Source: Burkholderia catarinensis (GTDB taxonomy: Bacteria; Pseudomonadota; Gammaproteobacteria; Burkholderiales; Burkholderiaceae). From it: DNA of 64,000 bases. A program made the position numbers and the translations under genes. Shown here piece after piece: positions 25,801 through 34,262 of this stretch. The notes beneath the pieces are model-generated. The model saw nothing but the letters and a program-made list of their open reading frames with translations, did not search any database and was not told the origin of the DNA. The stretch covers positions 1 through 64,000 of the forward strand of contig NZ_MDEQ02000024.1 in NCBI RefSeq assembly GCF_001883705.2, in the 5' to 3' direction. Every line of letters starts with the position of its first letter. The stretch's first letter is position 1.

Positions 25801-25930
25801 CGGTCTGCACGAGTCGCGCGACGATTGCCACCGCGATCAGCAGTGCGGCGAGCAAAGACCACTTGACCCACGTCCAGACCGATGCGAGGCCGGTCACGCG
25901 GGGCAGGATGCGATTCAACGGCCGATTCAT
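22823..25930 (-). CDS. Class A penicillin-binding protein-like, divergent glycosyltransferase domain
   Basis: 1035-aa membrane-anchored cell-wall protein with one TM helix (about 22-42), a GT51-like domain (about 150-300) and a transpeptidase domain. Transpeptidase motifs are intact: S505-xx-K508 (STAK), S610-V-N612 and K930-T-G. In the GT51 half, E173-D-R is kept but the usual Phe/His of motif 1 are missing, GGST (214-217) is followed by LATQ instead of ITQQ, and the Glu expected in RKxxE aligns with S245. So cross-linking is likely, glycan polymerisation doubtful. ATG 25930 has GGGAG 8 nt upstream. Confidence 0.85.
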   Translation of the reverse strand: MNRPLNRILPRVTGLASVWTWVKWSLLAALLIAVAIVARLVQTEIETSRLQARYLSELTRDVGYTVETGASDHIRFPANGPYDERLGYAMIPSFQERLLARGFVVAKQARDSQRMLSLAGRGLFLPYEEKDQTGLMLFDSNGSPLFATVFPQRVYADFDTVPRVITDSLLFIEDRYLLDANQPNRNPAIDWGRFGRALADQALHVVDRHQARPGGSTLATQIEKFRHSPDGRTATPPEKLRQIASASIRAYLDGPQTMLARRTIVVRYLNSVPLAARPHIGEITGIGDGLAAWYGRDFNDVNRILSAPTTGDNVDEQGKTFREVLSLIIAQRAPSYFLNGGFPALQRLTDSYLRLLSGGGVISPALRDAALSAQIERSAPPATAHVQSFVSRKAVTSARASLLSALGISDVYQLDQFDLEATSTLDNGVQQAVAERLARASTRDGAQAAGLYGFEMLAPKDDPSHLTYSFTLYERRNGANLLRVQTDSVNEPFDVNRGGRINLGSTAKLRTLITYLQIVSDLHARYANLSNAALARVKPDPVDGLSHWALDYLSHTRDRSLQAMLDAAVERKYSASPDVFYTGGGAQVFSNFEKSDNGRILTLHAAFEHSVNLVFVRLMRDIVHYETLQAAGPSSSWLGDPAQRQHYLQQFVDGESQVYVKRYYTRYAGKAPDDALALMLHDVRKSPPKIATVLRSVAPNESLAWFDAQMRTQLKGTPAATLSDDDLAALYAKYAIDRFNLNDRGYIASVHPLALWTLNYLRAHPGAPLGDVQRDSRDARFYTYSWLYKTRYHGTQDRRIRRMVELRAYAEITKAWRALGYPFAEVTPSYAAAIGASGDQPDALAKLIGLIANGGQKAPTETITRLDFAKGTPYETRFVRAAAQPQPTLSPEIVNVVHTLLRDVVLNGTARRLAGGFTLPDGKTLDVYGKTGTGDQRFNVYARGARLIESRKVNRSGTFVFVLGDRFFGVLTATAHEPYAARYDFTSAMAVQLLKSMAPALAPLIERPARAGTRTAGPAPQAETPAPGVAAAQPS

Positions 25931-26177
25931 GGCGGCGTCTCCCTGAGGGCGCGAGTTGTCCGGCCGCACCCCATTAAGGATTAGTGTAGTCCTCCGCGGC
26001 GGGCTGCCAAGGGTGGTTGACTACCGAGATGCGCGGACGCAACAGGCGTGCCCGCGCCCGGCGATCGACCGGCCCGGAGCCTGTCGGGGCTTTGCCGGCG
26101 CGCCGTCCCGGCCGTTCGGGAGGCGGGCGGGACGGCTGCGAGCCGGTGCGAAAAAGGGTGCGGGATTCCACCTTCAT

Positions 26178-27068
26178 TCAACTGACGAAATGGTCGATCA
26201 GGTGATCGACGAAAAGTCGGGCCTTGCGCGGAAAGTGGCGCCGGCTCGGGTACGCGATATTCATCTCGAGTTCCTCGAGCCGATAGCCGGGAAGCAGCGC
26301 CAGCAGCCGGCCGTCATCGAGATCCGGCTTGACGAGGAAGTCGGGCAGGACCGCGATGCCCATGCCCGACAGCGTCCAGTTCCGGATCAGCCCGATGTTG
26401 TTCGACGACGCGGACTTGTTCGGGCGCACGGTGAAGCGCGTGCGGTCCTCCTGGTCGAACGACAGATGCTCGCCCGCGAAATCGGCGTGAAACGTCAGGC
26501 ACGCGTGGGACGCGAGGTCGTGCGGATGGGCCGGCGTGCCATGCCCGTCGAGATACTGCGGTGCCGCGCACACGATGCGTTCGAGTCGCATGAGCGGGCG
26601 TTTCACCAGCGTGTTGTTGCTGATGTGTTGGGACAACAGCAGCCCGACATCGAAACCCTCGGAGACGAGGTCGACATGGCGGTCCACGATCGTGACTTCC
26701 GGCACGATCGCTGGATGCAGCGTCTTGAACGCTTCGATCGCGGGCGCCAGCACGTGCATGCCGAACATGACCGGCGCGGCGATTTTCAGCGATCCGATCG
26801 GCTCGTGGTGCATCGACGCGATCGTTTCCTCGACCCGGTCGATTTCCTCGATCACATGACGTATCTGCGCCAGATAGAGGTGGCCTGCATCGGTCAGCGA
26901 CAGGCTGCGGGTCGTGCGATTCAACAGGCGTGCGCCGAGCCGGTCCTCGATGCCCATGACGAGGCGGGTGGCCGACGAATTGGAGATGTTCAGTTCCGTG
27001 GCTGCGCGCGCGAAACTGTGCAGTTCGGCGACCTTGACAAATAGTCGCATCGGTAGGAGTTCGTCCAT
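26178..27068 (-). CDS. LysR-family regulator
   Basis: 296-aa LTTR. The HTH is MRLFVKVAELHSFARAATELNISNSSATRLVMGIEDRLGARLLNRTTRSLSLTDAG, close to the CrgA/AphB-like branch, followed by a type-2 periplasmic-binding-like effector domain. Target and inducer unknown: upstream lies an AT-rich non-coding stretch and another LysR gene, downstream a spacer and the PBP gene, all in the same direction, so no divergent partner is present. It may act at a distance or be left from a lost operon. Confidence 0.85.
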   Translation of the reverse strand: MDELLPMRLFVKVAELHSFARAATELNISNSSATRLVMGIEDRLGARLLNRTTRSLSLTDAGHLYLAQIRHVIEEIDRVEETIASMHHEPIGSLKIAAPVMFGMHVLAPAIEAFKTLHPAIVPEVTIVDRHVDLVSEGFDVGLLLSQHISNNTLVKRPLMRLERIVCAAPQYLDGHGTPAHPHDLASHACLTFHADFAGEHLSFDQEDRTRFTVRPNKSASSNNIGLIRNWTLSGMGIAVLPDFLVKPDLDDGRLLALLPGYRLEELEMNIAYPSRRHFPRKARLFVDHLIDHFVS

Positions 27069-27359
27069 TTTTTTGTCGATAAAAAGAAAGCGGTGATTGA
27101 ATTCTATCTATCGGTTTATTGAATTTGAACGAATCGTTTGGATGATTGATTATTATGAAATGGCGTGTTTATCTTGCGTGCTGGCGGCTGCAGAATAGCG
27201 GGTTCGAGGGGCGTTGGCAGTCGAATTGCAGATTCGATTCTGATTTTGTTTAAAGCTTTTTTATGAATTTGTATTTAGTAATTGTACGAAATTTTCGGGA
27301 AATATTGTGTGAAAGTATTCGATTTTATCGATGCAATATGATGCGAACGGGACGCGTCC
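27069..27359. other. AT-rich non-coding island
   Basis: About 290 bp with no supported gene. Hand count for 27061-27360 gives 113 G/C of 300 (38%), against about two thirds around it. It holds several T-runs and inverted pieces such as CGATTTTATCG (27328-27338). It contains the promoter of the LysR gene at 27068, and may be a site for a silencing protein or a scar of transfer. Confidence 0.6.
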
Positions 27360-28277
27360 CTATCGCCACAGCAGCTTCGCGCGATCGTGCCGGCGCACGG
27401 CCTCGACGAAGCAGTGGATCAGGTAGTCGCAGGCAATCGTGTTCAGCGCATCGCGGCGCGTGAGCACGCCGACCGACACGGCCGGAATCGTTTCCTCCAC
27501 GTCGATCGCGACCATCCGCTCGCGGATCCAGTCGACCTCCATGAAGCCCTTCGGCACGCACGACACGGTATCGGTATGCACCGACAGCGAAAACGCCGCG
27601 CTGAACGACGTGCATTCGACGATCGGCTGCGGCGCCGGATAGCCGTGCGCGACGAACACGTCCTGCAGCAGCCGGCCGATACTTTCCGGCGACGTGTTGA
27701 GGATCCATTGCGCATCCTGAAGCTGCGCGAGCGACGTGCAATGACGCAGCGGATTGCTCGCGCGCGTCATCAGGATCAGTTCCGATTCGAGCAGCGACCG
27801 GAACGTGAATTCGGGCGACAGCCGTGCCGCGTCGACGATCGCGATCACGAAGTCGAGCGAGCCGTCGCGCAGGCGCGGCAGCGCCGTGTCGAGAAAACCT
27901 TCGCGCACGTCGAGGCGGATCGTCGGCATCCGCTGCCGGAACGCGTCGAGCGCGGCCGGCAGGAAGCCGAGCGACATCAGCGGCGTCAGCGCGCACGCGA
28001 GCGCGCCTTCCTTGCCGCCCGACAACTGGATCACGTCGTCGCGCGCGTGCTGCATCTCCGCGAGGATCAGCCGCGCGCGCGCATAGACGGCCTGCCCGCA
28101 ACGCGTGAGTTGCGCGCCGCGCGCGTTGCGCGTGACGAGCGGCACGCCGAGATCGAGTTCGAGTTCGCGGATCGCCTTCGTCAGCGCGGGTTGCGACAGG
28201 TGGATCGCGCGCGCGGCCGCGCGCAGGCTGCCGTGTTCGGCAATGGCGGCAAGCGCCCGGAGCTGGTGGTGTTTCAC
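27360..28277 (-). CDS. LysR-family regulator, divergent from transporter-amidase-porin genes
   Basis: 305-aa LTTR with HTH HHQLRALAAIAEHGSLRAAARAIHLSQPALTKAIRELELDLGVPL (TsaR/CbbR-like) and a substrate-binding-like effector domain. Start GTG 28277. It is divergently placed 199 bp from the MFS-amidase-porin genes, the classic arrangement for an LTTR that controls its neighbour in response to the imported substrate or a product. A T-N11-A box was not fixed by eye. Confidence 0.87.
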   Translation of the reverse strand: MKHHQLRALAAIAEHGSLRAAARAIHLSQPALTKAIRELELDLGVPLVTRNARGAQLTRCGQAVYARARLILAEMQHARDDVIQLSGGKEGALACALTPLMSLGFLPAALDAFRQRMPTIRLDVREGFLDTALPRLRDGSLDFVIAIVDAARLSPEFTFRSLLESELILMTRASNPLRHCTSLAQLQDAQWILNTSPESIGRLLQDVFVAHGYPAPQPIVECTSFSAAFSLSVHTDTVSCVPKGFMEVDWIRERMVAIDVEETIPAVSVGVLTRRDALNTIACDYLIHCFVEAVRRHDRAKLLWR

Positions 28278-28476
28278 GGCGTGGCGGGGCGCGGCGGCAG
28301 TGGCGACGTTCCTATCCTACACCGCGCCGCCGCGTTGAAAGCACGCGATAACCGTGCGTTATCACGATCGAAAAATGTCGCTCCGGGCTGCGTATTTTGA
28401 ATGCCTAGACTGCATGCGCAGGCCGTCGAACCGGCCGCGCACATGACCGGCATAACCAGTACGGAGACACACCTTC

Positions 28477-29793
28477 ATGAAGGCGCCCCGAGCGGACAGC
28501 ATGTTCGGCGGGCATGTCGGCGACGCTGCCGCATCCCCGTCCAATCGCCAGCTGATCGTCGCGATCACGATCGGCAACGGCCTCGAATTCTTCGATCTCA
28601 CCGTGTTCAGCTTCTTCGCGGTGCTGCTCGGCAAACTGTTCTTTCCGGCCGTGTCCGCGCAGCAGCAATTGCTGATGTCGGTCGCGACGTTCGGCGTCGG
28701 CTTCATCGCGCGGCCGGTCGGCGGCGTCGTGATCGGGCTCGTCGCCGACCGCTTCGGCCGTGTGCCCGCGATGAACCTCACGCTCGTCACGATGGCGATC
28801 GGCACCGGGATGATCGGCGTGCTGCCGACCTACGCGCAGATCGGTGTCACGGCGCCCGTGCTGGTCGTCGCCGCGCGGCTGCTGCAGGGCTTTTCGGCCG
28901 GCGGCGAGGTCGGCGTATCGACGTCGCTGCTCGCCGAGCGCGCGCCGCCCGGCGAGCGTGGCTATTACACGAGCTGGCAGTTCGCGAGCCAGGGCGCCGC
29001 GGCGCTCGCCGGCTCGTTCGTCGGCTTCCTGCTGTCGTCTTGCCTCGACACGGCATCGCTCGAATCGTGGGGCTGGCGCGTGCCGTTCCTGCTGGGCGTG
29101 CTGATCGCGCCGGTCGGCCTCTATCTGCGCGCGCGCTTCAACGCGATCGAGCAGCACGCACCGGCCGCGGCCGCGCGGCGTTCGTCCGCGGTGCTCCGCA
29201 CCGTGCTGCGGCGCGACGGCCGCGCGGTGCTGACCGCACTCGGCCTCGTGATCGGCGGCACGGCCGCGCACTTCATCGTGCTCTATTACATGTCGACGTA
29301 CGCGATCAGGGTGCTGCACCTGCCGATGGATACCGCGCTGTGGTGCGGAATCCTGTCCGGCGCCGTGATGTTCGTCGCCGCGCCGATCGGCGGGCGGCTG
29401 TCGGACCGCACCGGCAGCAAGCGCGTCGCGCTGTGGTCGCGCATCGCGCTGACCGTGCTGATCCTGCCGGGCTTCTGGCTGATTCGCGCGGTGCCGTCGA
29501 TCGCGATGCTGTATGCGGTCGTGATGCTGCTCGCCGCGCTGCACTCGATCAACGCCGGCGCGAACGGCGTGATCCTCGCCGAGCTGTTTCCGAAGAGCAC
29601 GCGCGCAACCTCGCTGTCGATCGCGTATGCGGGCGGCGTGTCGATCTTCGGGGGCTTCGCGCAGTTCATCGTCACGTGGATGATCGGCGCGACCGGCAAC
29701 CCGGCCGCGCCTGCGTGGTACGTGATCGTCTGCGGCGTGCTGTCGCTCGTCGCGCTCGCGTTCGCATCGGATCGCAGCGATCACGATGCGTGA
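28477..29793 (+). CDS. MHS-family MFS transporter (metabolite:H+ symporter)
   Basis: 438-aa 12-TM transporter. N-terminal GNGLEFFDLTVFSFFAVLLGKLFFP and GLVADRFGRVPAMN are typical of the metabolite-H+-symporter branch (organic acids, betaines). Substrate unknown; the amidase gene starts 40 bp after its stop, so import of an amide or N-acyl compound is a fair guess. ATG 28477 has GGAG (28463-28466) upstream. First gene of a likely operon with amidase and porin. Confidence 0.88.
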   Translation: MKAPRADSMFGGHVGDAAASPSNRQLIVAITIGNGLEFFDLTVFSFFAVLLGKLFFPAVSAQQQLLMSVATFGVGFIARPVGGVVIGLVADRFGRVPAMNLTLVTMAIGTGMIGVLPTYAQIGVTAPVLVVAARLLQGFSAGGEVGVSTSLLAERAPPGERGYYTSWQFASQGAAALAGSFVGFLLSSCLDTASLESWGWRVPFLLGVLIAPVGLYLRARFNAIEQHAPAAAARRSSAVLRTVLRRDGRAVLTALGLVIGGTAAHFIVLYYMSTYAIRVLHLPMDTALWCGILSGAVMFVAAPIGGRLSDRTGSKRVALWSRIALTVLILPGFWLIRAVPSIAMLYAVVMLLAALHSINAGANGVILAELFPKSTRATSLSIAYAGGVSIFGGFAQFIVTWMIGATGNPAAPAWYVIVCGVLSLVALAFASDRSDHDA

Positions 29794-29832
29794 CCGACGC
29801 CGCTTCCCTTTTTCCTCTTCGCCCCGAACCGT

Positions 29833-31305
29833 ATGACCGCCACCGTTTCGTTTTCGCCCCCGCCCGCCGACGTCGCGGCCGGCGACCTGTGCGACCTGTC
29901 CGCGCGCACGATGCTCGACCTGCTGAAGAGGCGGCAGATCAGCGCGTGCGACCTGCTCGACGCGCATCTCGCGCGGATCGCGGCGGTCAACCCGCGCGTG
30001 AACGCACTCGTGACCGTGGTCGATCCCGACGTGCTGCGTGCCCGTGCGCGCGAGATCGACGCCCGCTGGATGCGCGGCGAATGGCAGGGGCCGCTGCACG
30101 GGCTGCCCGTGTCGCAGAAGGATCTCACCGCGACGCGCGGCGTGCGCACGACGTACGGCTCGCCGTCGTTCGCCGATCACGTGCCGCAGCACGACGCGCT
30201 CGTCGTGCGCCGCTGCGCGAGCGCCGGCGCGCTGATGATCGGCAAGTCGAACACGCCCGAATTCGGCGCCGGGTCGCATACGTTCAACGACGTGTTCGGC
30301 GCGACGCGCAACCCTTGGGACCTGACGCGTTCCGCGGGCGGCAGCAGCGGCGGCGCGGCCGCCGCGCTCGCGTGCGGGATGAACCCGCTTGCGTGCGGCA
30401 GCGACATGGGCGGCTCGCTGCGCAATCCGGCCGCATGGAACAACGTCGTCGGATTGCGGCCGTCGCCGGGGCGCGTGCCGCGCGCGCCGGACCTGAACGG
30501 CTGGGCGACGCTCGGCGTCGACGGGCCGATGGCGCGCGATGTGGCCGACACCGCGCTGCTGCTCTCCGCGATCGCCGGGCCGGGCGGCGAGACGGCAACC
30601 GAACTCGCGGAACCGGGTGCACGCTTCGCCGTGCCGCTCGAGCGCGACTTCCGCGGCACGCGGATCGCGATGTCGCGCGGCCTGCCCGGCGTGCCGGTCG
30701 ATCCGGAGATCGGGCGTGCGGTCGATGCGCAGGCACGCGTGTTCGCGGCGCTCGGCTGCGAAGTCGAATTCGACGATCCCGATCTCTCGGAAGCCGAGGA
30801 CGTGTTCCGCATCGAACGCGCGTGGATGATCGGCACGCTGGTCGACGGGCTCGACGACGCGCAGCGCGCGACGCTGAAACCCGAGATTCACGACGAATAC
30901 CGGCTGCATCGCTCGCTCACGGCTGCCGATCTCGGCCGCATGTTCGTGCGCAAGACGCGCCTGTTCGAGCGGATGCGCACGTTCATGCAGCGCTACGCGT
31001 TCTACGTGCTGCCGACCACGCAGGTAATGCCGTTCGACGTCGGCTTGCGCGTGCCCGCGAACGTGCCGGGTGCGACCGGCGCGTCGTACATCGACTGGAT
31101 GCGCGTGTGCTGGTACCTGTCGTCGACCGAGGCGCCGATCCTGTCGGTGCCGTGCGGCTTCGGCGCGACCGGTCTGCCGATCGGCATGCAGATCGTCGGC
31201 CGCTACCGCGACGACTGGGGCGTGCTGCAGTTCGGCCACGCGTACGAAGTCGCGGCCGGCCGCCGCTGGACACGGCCGGCTGTCGTCGCCGACGCGATGC
31301 GCTGA
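29833..31305 (+). CDS. Amidase-signature enzyme
   Basis: 490-aa cytoplasmic amide hydrolase. The Ser-cisSer-Lys triad is visible: K96 (PVSQKDLTA), S171 (AGGSSGGAA) and S195 (CGSDMGGSLRNPA). No signal peptide and no GatB/GatC partner, so it is a catabolic or detoxifying amidase rather than GatA. Substrate is unknown. Lies between the transporter and the porin on one strand under the divergent LysR, which suggests uptake across both membranes followed by hydrolysis. Confidence 0.9.
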   Translation: MTATVSFSPPPADVAAGDLCDLSARTMLDLLKRRQISACDLLDAHLARIAAVNPRVNALVTVVDPDVLRARAREIDARWMRGEWQGPLHGLPVSQKDLTATRGVRTTYGSPSFADHVPQHDALVVRRCASAGALMIGKSNTPEFGAGSHTFNDVFGATRNPWDLTRSAGGSSGGAAAALACGMNPLACGSDMGGSLRNPAAWNNVVGLRPSPGRVPRAPDLNGWATLGVDGPMARDVADTALLLSAIAGPGGETATELAEPGARFAVPLERDFRGTRIAMSRGLPGVPVDPEIGRAVDAQARVFAALGCEVEFDDPDLSEAEDVFRIERAWMIGTLVDGLDDAQRATLKPEIHDEYRLHRSLTAADLGRMFVRKTRLFERMRTFMQRYAFYVLPTTQVMPFDVGLRVPANVPGATGASYIDWMRVCWYLSSTEAPILSVPCGFGATGLPIGMQIVGRYRDDWGVLQFGHAYEVAAGRRWTRPAVVADAMR

Positions 31306-31421
31306 CCGTCTTTCCCGATTCATCCCTGACCGTTCCGGTTCGCACCGGAGCAGGCCGCGCGCCTGCGGGGGACGCGCACGCCTGCGTTTCGCCATTCGAC
31401 CCGCGCAATGGAGACCTTCCG

Positions 31422-32624
31422 ATGAAAAAACGGCTGTTGGCAGGCGCGGGTGTCGCGCTGATCGCGGGTGCGGCGCATGCACAGAGCAGCGTGACGCTGT
31501 ACGGCATTATCGACGAAGGGCTCACCTACACGAGCAACCTCGCAGTGGCCGGTCCGAACGGCACGGCGAGCGGCAAGCCCGCGTGGCGGATGCTGGGCGG
31601 CGTGCAGCAGGCGAGCCGCTGGGGGCTGCGCGGTGTCGAGGATCTCGGCGGCGGGCTGGCGGCGATCTTCACGCTCGAGAACGGCTTCGACCCGAGCACG
31701 GGCAAGCTCGGGCAGGGCGGGCTGATCTTCGGCAAGAAGGCGTTCGTCGGGCTGTCGGGGCCGTTCGGCACCGTCACGCTCGGGCGGCAGTACGACACCA
31801 ATGTCGACTTCCTCGGGCCGCTCGAGGCCGCCGCGCTGTTCGGCGGCTACATGGTCGCGCACCCCGGCGACCTCGACAACGTGAACAACGCGAACTCGAC
31901 CAACAACGCGATCAAGTTCACCAGCAACGATTACCACGGGTTCCGCTTCGCGACGATGTATGGCGTGGGCGGCATCGCGGGCGCGACGACGCGCAACCAG
32001 GTGTGGTCGATGACGGCCGGCTACGCGCGCGGGCCGCTCGCGGTCGCGGCCGGCTACCTGAATGCGCGCAACCCGAACGTGTCGTTCTTCGGCACGACCG
32101 GCGGCCCCGCGCCTGCCGTGGGCGGCGTGCCCGGCAACAACATGCTGTCGCCCGTGTATTCGGGCTATGCGTCCGCCCGCACACTGCAGGTCGCGGCGGC
32201 GGGTGGCACCTACGCGATCGGCGCGGTGACGCTCGGCGCGATGTACACGAACACGTCGTTCCGCCAGCTCGGCGACCTGTCGTCCGGGCCGAACCCCGGC
32301 GGCGTGTCCGGCAACGCGGTGTTCAACAATGTCGAGGCGAGCGTGCGCTACCAGTTCGCGCCCTACCTGTTCGGCGGCGTCGCGTACGACTACACGCGCG
32401 GCGGCGGCGTGAACGGCCGCGACGGCGCAACGTATCACCAGGTCGCGGCGGGGCTTGACTACTTCCTGTCGAAGCGCACCGACGTGTATCTGACCGCCGT
32501 CTATCAGCGCGCGTCGGGCACCGACTCGACGGGGCGGCCGGCGGTCGCCGCGATCAACGGGCCCGGTGCGTCCGCGAACGACCGCCAGTTCGAGGCGCGG
32601 ATCGGCATGCGGCACAAGTTCTGA
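31422..32624 (+). CDS. Outer-membrane porin (Gram-negative porin 4 family)
   Basis: 400-aa general diffusion porin typical of Burkholderia. A signal peptide MKKRLLAGAGVALIAGAAHA is followed by QSSVTLYGIIDEGL, the standard first strand, and the protein ends in GMRHKF with the C-terminal Phe needed for outer-membrane insertion; RWGLRGVEDLGGGLAAIFTLENGFD and GRQYDTN are family motifs. ATG 31422 has GGAG 8 nt upstream. Third gene after MFS and amidase (116-bp gap), probably a solute-specific porin for the same substrate. Confidence 0.93.
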   Translation: MKKRLLAGAGVALIAGAAHAQSSVTLYGIIDEGLTYTSNLAVAGPNGTASGKPAWRMLGGVQQASRWGLRGVEDLGGGLAAIFTLENGFDPSTGKLGQGGLIFGKKAFVGLSGPFGTVTLGRQYDTNVDFLGPLEAAALFGGYMVAHPGDLDNVNNANSTNNAIKFTSNDYHGFRFATMYGVGGIAGATTRNQVWSMTAGYARGPLAVAAGYLNARNPNVSFFGTTGGPAPAVGGVPGNNMLSPVYSGYASARTLQVAAAGGTYAIGAVTLGAMYTNTSFRQLGDLSSGPNPGGVSGNAVFNNVEASVRYQFAPYLFGGVAYDYTRGGGVNGRDGATYHQVAAGLDYFLSKRTDVYLTAVYQRASGTDSTGRPAVAAINGPGASANDRQFEARIGMRHKF

Positions 32625-32749
32625 AGGGGGCGTCCGCGGCGAGCGGTGATATGCTCGCGGCACGCCCGCGACCGACGGGCGGATTCCGACTGTCCGTGCG
32701 CGGCCCCGACGCCGCGTTGCGCGGCGTTTCCGAGGGAAGAACCGACATC

Positions 32750-33034
32750 ATGAGCCGCAAATTCATTCTGAAGGGCGACACGACCGACCACGGCGGCGTC
32801 GTGCTCGACGGGATCGCCAATTCGTCGTTCGACGGGCGCGAGCTCGCCTATCTCGGCGCGGCCGTGTTCTGCGCCGCGTGCAAGTCGCCTGGCGTGATCG
32901 TGTCGGACGGCGGCGAGCGGACGATGACCGTGATGGGCAAGGTCGTCGCGCTCGAACACGACCTGTGCCAGTGCCTGTGCACGCCGCAGCCGAAACTGAT
33001 CGCGTCGCAGGCCACGGGCACGATCACGGGGTGA
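32750..33034 (+). CDS. PAAR-domain protein, orphan
   Basis: 94-aa protein. MSRKFILKGDTTDHGGVVLDG and the later VSDGG, HDLCQCLCTPQPKLIASQATG repeats match small PAAR proteins that cap the VgrG spike of type VI secretion systems. No VgrG, effector or immunity gene is beside it, so it is an orphan tip. Two clustered Cys (CAAC and CQCLC) could bind zinc as in other PAARs. GGGAAGAA precedes ATG 32750. Confidence 0.75.
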   Translation: MSRKFILKGDTTDHGGVVLDGIANSSFDGRELAYLGAAVFCAACKSPGVIVSDGGERTMTVMGKVVALEHDLCQCLCTPQPKLIASQATGTITG

Positions 33035-33092
33035 AACCCGCCGCGCGGATGCGGTTTCCGTCCGCGCAACATTGGCACACGGCCACCCGCCG

Positions 33093-33404
33093 TCAGGCGC
33101 TGCCTTCCGTCTCGATCACGAGGATGCGCGCTTCGCCGAGCGGATGCGCGACGTGCTCGGTGCCGGCCGTCGCGTGGAAGACGTCGCCCGTTTCGAGCAC
33201 GGTCGCGTGCTCGACGCCTGCATCGCGATAGCGCATCTCGACGCGGCCATCGAGCACCGCGAACACTTCCTCGCCGTCGTTCACGTGCCATCGATACGGC
33301 TGGTCGGTCCAGTGTAGGCGGACCGTGGTGCCGTTCAGGTTCGCGATGTCGAGCGCACCCCACGCGCGGTCTGCGGTGAATCCGGTGCTGCGGATGATGT
33401 TCAT
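33093..33404 (-). CDS. Small cupin-domain protein
   Basis: 103-aa single cupin barrel. The metal-site motifs are partly kept: WHVNDGEEVFAVLDGRVEMR (His, Glu, Glu-like positions) and HATAGTEHVAHPLG. Function unknown; such proteins range from isomerases to ligand sensors. It runs with the DJ-1-like gene upstream (59 bp gap) and away from the GlxA-type regulator, so the pair may be one operon. Confidence 0.78.
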   Translation of the reverse strand: MNIIRSTGFTADRAWGALDIANLNGTTVRLHWTDQPYRWHVNDGEEVFAVLDGRVEMRYRDAGVEHATVLETGDVFHATAGTEHVAHPLGEARILVIETEGSA

Positions 33405-33463
33405 CGATGCGTTCTCCTGCGCGAATGCGCGTCGTCTCCGGTCAATTCCCTCTGCACCCGCGT

Positions 33464-34147
33464 TCAGCGCGACATCGCGCGCAGCGCCTGCTCGATCTTC
33501 TGCTTGCGGTTCGCAAAGCTGGCCGCCGAACGTTCGGTGACGCGCTTCACGACCGAGGCCGGCGCGGTGTCGGGCGAACCGGCGTCGAACGGCGGCGCGG
33601 GCGCGTATTCGAGCTGCAGCTGTATCGACTGAGCCTCTTCATCGCCGGCCAGTTCCGCGGCGATCGTCAGCGCGAAGTCGATGCCGGCCGTCACGCCGCC
33701 GCCCGTGATCAGGTTGCCGTCGCGCACGACGCGCTCGCGCACTGGCACCGCGCCCAGCGGTTCGAGCAGCGCGTGGAACGCCCAGTGCGTCGTCGCGCGC
33801 CGCCCGCGCAGCAGGCCGGCCACGCCGAGCAGCAGCGCGCCCGTGCAGACCGACGTCACATAGCGCGCGGTGGCCGCACGCTGCTGCACGAACGCGATCG
33901 TTTCGGCATCGAGCAGCAGGTCGTTGATCCCGATGCCTCCCGGAATGCAGATCACGTCGAGCGGCGGGCAGTCGTCGAACGTGCAGGTCGGCGTGAGCGC
34001 GAGGCCGCTGCTCGACGCGATGGCCTCACGCGATTTCCAGACCAGATGGACGGTTGCGTCGGGCAGCGACGCGAGTACGTCGTGCGGGCCGGTGAGATCG
34101 AGTTGCTGGACGCCCGGAAACACGAGAAGGCCGATATGCAGGGGCAT
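33464..34147 (-). CDS. DJ-1/PfpI-family protein (isonitrile hydratase-like)
   Basis: 227-aa protein with the flavodoxin-like DJ-1 fold. The nucleophile-elbow Cys lies in SVCTGALLLG, and DLTGPHDVLAS holds the conserved acidic residue; ICIPGGIGIND completes the site. Closest in pattern to isonitrile hydratase InhA. The C-terminus extends into a basic helical tail (VVKRVTERSAASFANRKQKIEQAL). Divergent from the GlxA-type regulator, 115 bp apart. Confidence 0.83.
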   Translation of the reverse strand: MPLHIGLLVFPGVQQLDLTGPHDVLASLPDATVHLVWKSREAIASSSGLALTPTCTFDDCPPLDVICIPGGIGINDLLLDAETIAFVQQRAATARYVTSVCTGALLLGVAGLLRGRRATTHWAFHALLEPLGAVPVRERVVRDGNLITGGGVTAGIDFALTIAAELAGDEEAQSIQLQLEYAPAPPFDAGSPDTAPASVVKRVTERSAASFANRKQKIEQALRAMSR

Positions 34148-34262
34148 GCGGAGACTCCGAATGGAAGTGGAACGCGCCGTTCGGCACGGGATGGACAGAT
34201 CGATTCTAGGCGCGTAGTGTTTGGCGAAATTGCCATATCACCCACGTTTTCAGCCAATCGCC

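Noticed and set aside
22611..25984. Long open frames of about 1,086 and 1,105 codons across the PBP gene, in another minus-strand frame and on the plus strand
   Set aside because: Composition is Arg/Ala/Val-biased without domains, and the PBP frame has clear motifs.
28401..31421. Very long open frame (about 1,000 codons) in front of and in phase with the porin
   Set aside because: It runs in another frame through the MFS and amidase genes, has no ribosome site, and has Arg/Ala-rich composition typical of a GC-rich shadow frame. The porin begins at its own signal peptide.
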